NCBI GenBank assembly: GCA_031257235.1
Contig: JAIRPA010000044.1
Location: forward strand, 1-11,284
From: Burkholderiales bacterium
GTDB taxonomy: Bacteria > Pseudomonadota > Gammaproteobacteria > Burkholderiales > Casimicrobiaceae
DNA length: 11,284 nt
Direction of reading: 5' to 3'
Below, one piece after another: positions 11,166-11,284 of this stretch (position 1 is the first letter of the stretch; each line of letters starts with the position of its first letter). The notes beneath the pieces were generated by a model, which worked only from the letters and a program-made list of their open reading frames with translations, was not told the DNA's origin and did no database searches. Position numbers and translations under genes: made by a program.

Positions 11166-11284
11166 ATGAGAGTAAAAAATCATTACGAATATATGGATGT
11201 TTACGGTATCTATTGGACGGAGAAAGATACTTGTTTTGCGTGCTTAATGAAAGACGGTTTTCACCCGATTGGGGCGGATGAACT
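11166..11284 (+). CDS. Unknown protein, N-terminal fragment (runs off the window)
   Basis: An open frame from ATG 11166 with no stop before the window ends, 39 codons visible. It begins MRVKNHYEYMDVYGIYWTEK, then DTCFACLMKDGFHPIGADEL. It is rich in aromatic residues and has two cysteines three apart (C23 and C26). GGGTG about seven bases before the ATG could be the ribosome-binding site. The AT-rich composition and position 58 bases after a MafI-like gene suggest it belongs to the same toxin-immunity type cluster, but I do not recognise the family. Confidence 0.45.
   Translation, partial: MRVKNHYEYMDVYGIYWTEKDTCFACLMKDGFHPIGADE

Overview
The window looks like a chromosomal segment of a proteobacterium, most likely Betaproteobacteria. 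The order yicC-gmk-rpoZ-spoT is the usual beta/gamma arrangement. The omega subunit begins MARITIEDCLKNIPNRFEL and continues DKPTVIALREIAGG, which reads as beta-like. A Hanks-type kinase/PP2C pair next to yicC is also familiar from betaproteobacteria. This is inferred from remembered families, not from a search.

Layout. Minus strand, right to left: a soluble Ser/Thr kinase (3431-4363), a PP2C phosphatase (2466-3410) and the DNA polymerase III epsilon proofreading subunit dnaQ (1764-2459) form a tight operon. argD (227-1453) follows as a separate unit behind a repeat-filled gap. Plus strand, divergent from the kinase: yicC (4470), gmk (5462), rpoZ (6119) and spoT (6663-8834), the classical RNA-turnover, GMP-kinase, omega and (p)ppGpp cluster. 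Then come a repeat-dense gap (8835-9350) and the Mg2+ channel mgtE (9351-10853). The last 400 bases are visibly AT-richer: a MafI-like immunity gene interrupted by an amber codon (10895-11107), then the start of an unknown gene cut by the window edge (11166 onward).

The gaps are the most unusual part. Those after argD, dnaQ and spoT are built from the same parts: (A) a hairpin of fixed architecture, A-run / 3 bp / one bulged base / 5 bp / TCT or TCC loop / T-run, seen four times with different but compensating stems; (B) a hairpin with arms CGGCAAAAAG / CTTTTTGCCG, three times plus loose arms; (H) short tandem arrays of the heptamer TCAGNNN at six loci; and (X) a roughly 60-bp direct repeat on both sides of argD. 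Hairpin B reaches into coding sequence: argD and dnaQ both take their last five residues (GFGKK) and stop codon from an identical 19-bp stretch. An H array encodes the end of SpoT, and another begins five bases after the mgtE stop. Element A resembles a bidirectional intrinsic terminator and lies just downstream of argD, dnaQ and spoT, so these look like dispersed terminator cassettes that settled at gene 3' ends.

SpoT has an intact HD hydrolase site, but both acidic catalytic residues of its synthetase domain are replaced (Q263, N323), suggesting a hydrolase-only enzyme. No rRNA, tRNA, CRISPR array or transposase was seen.
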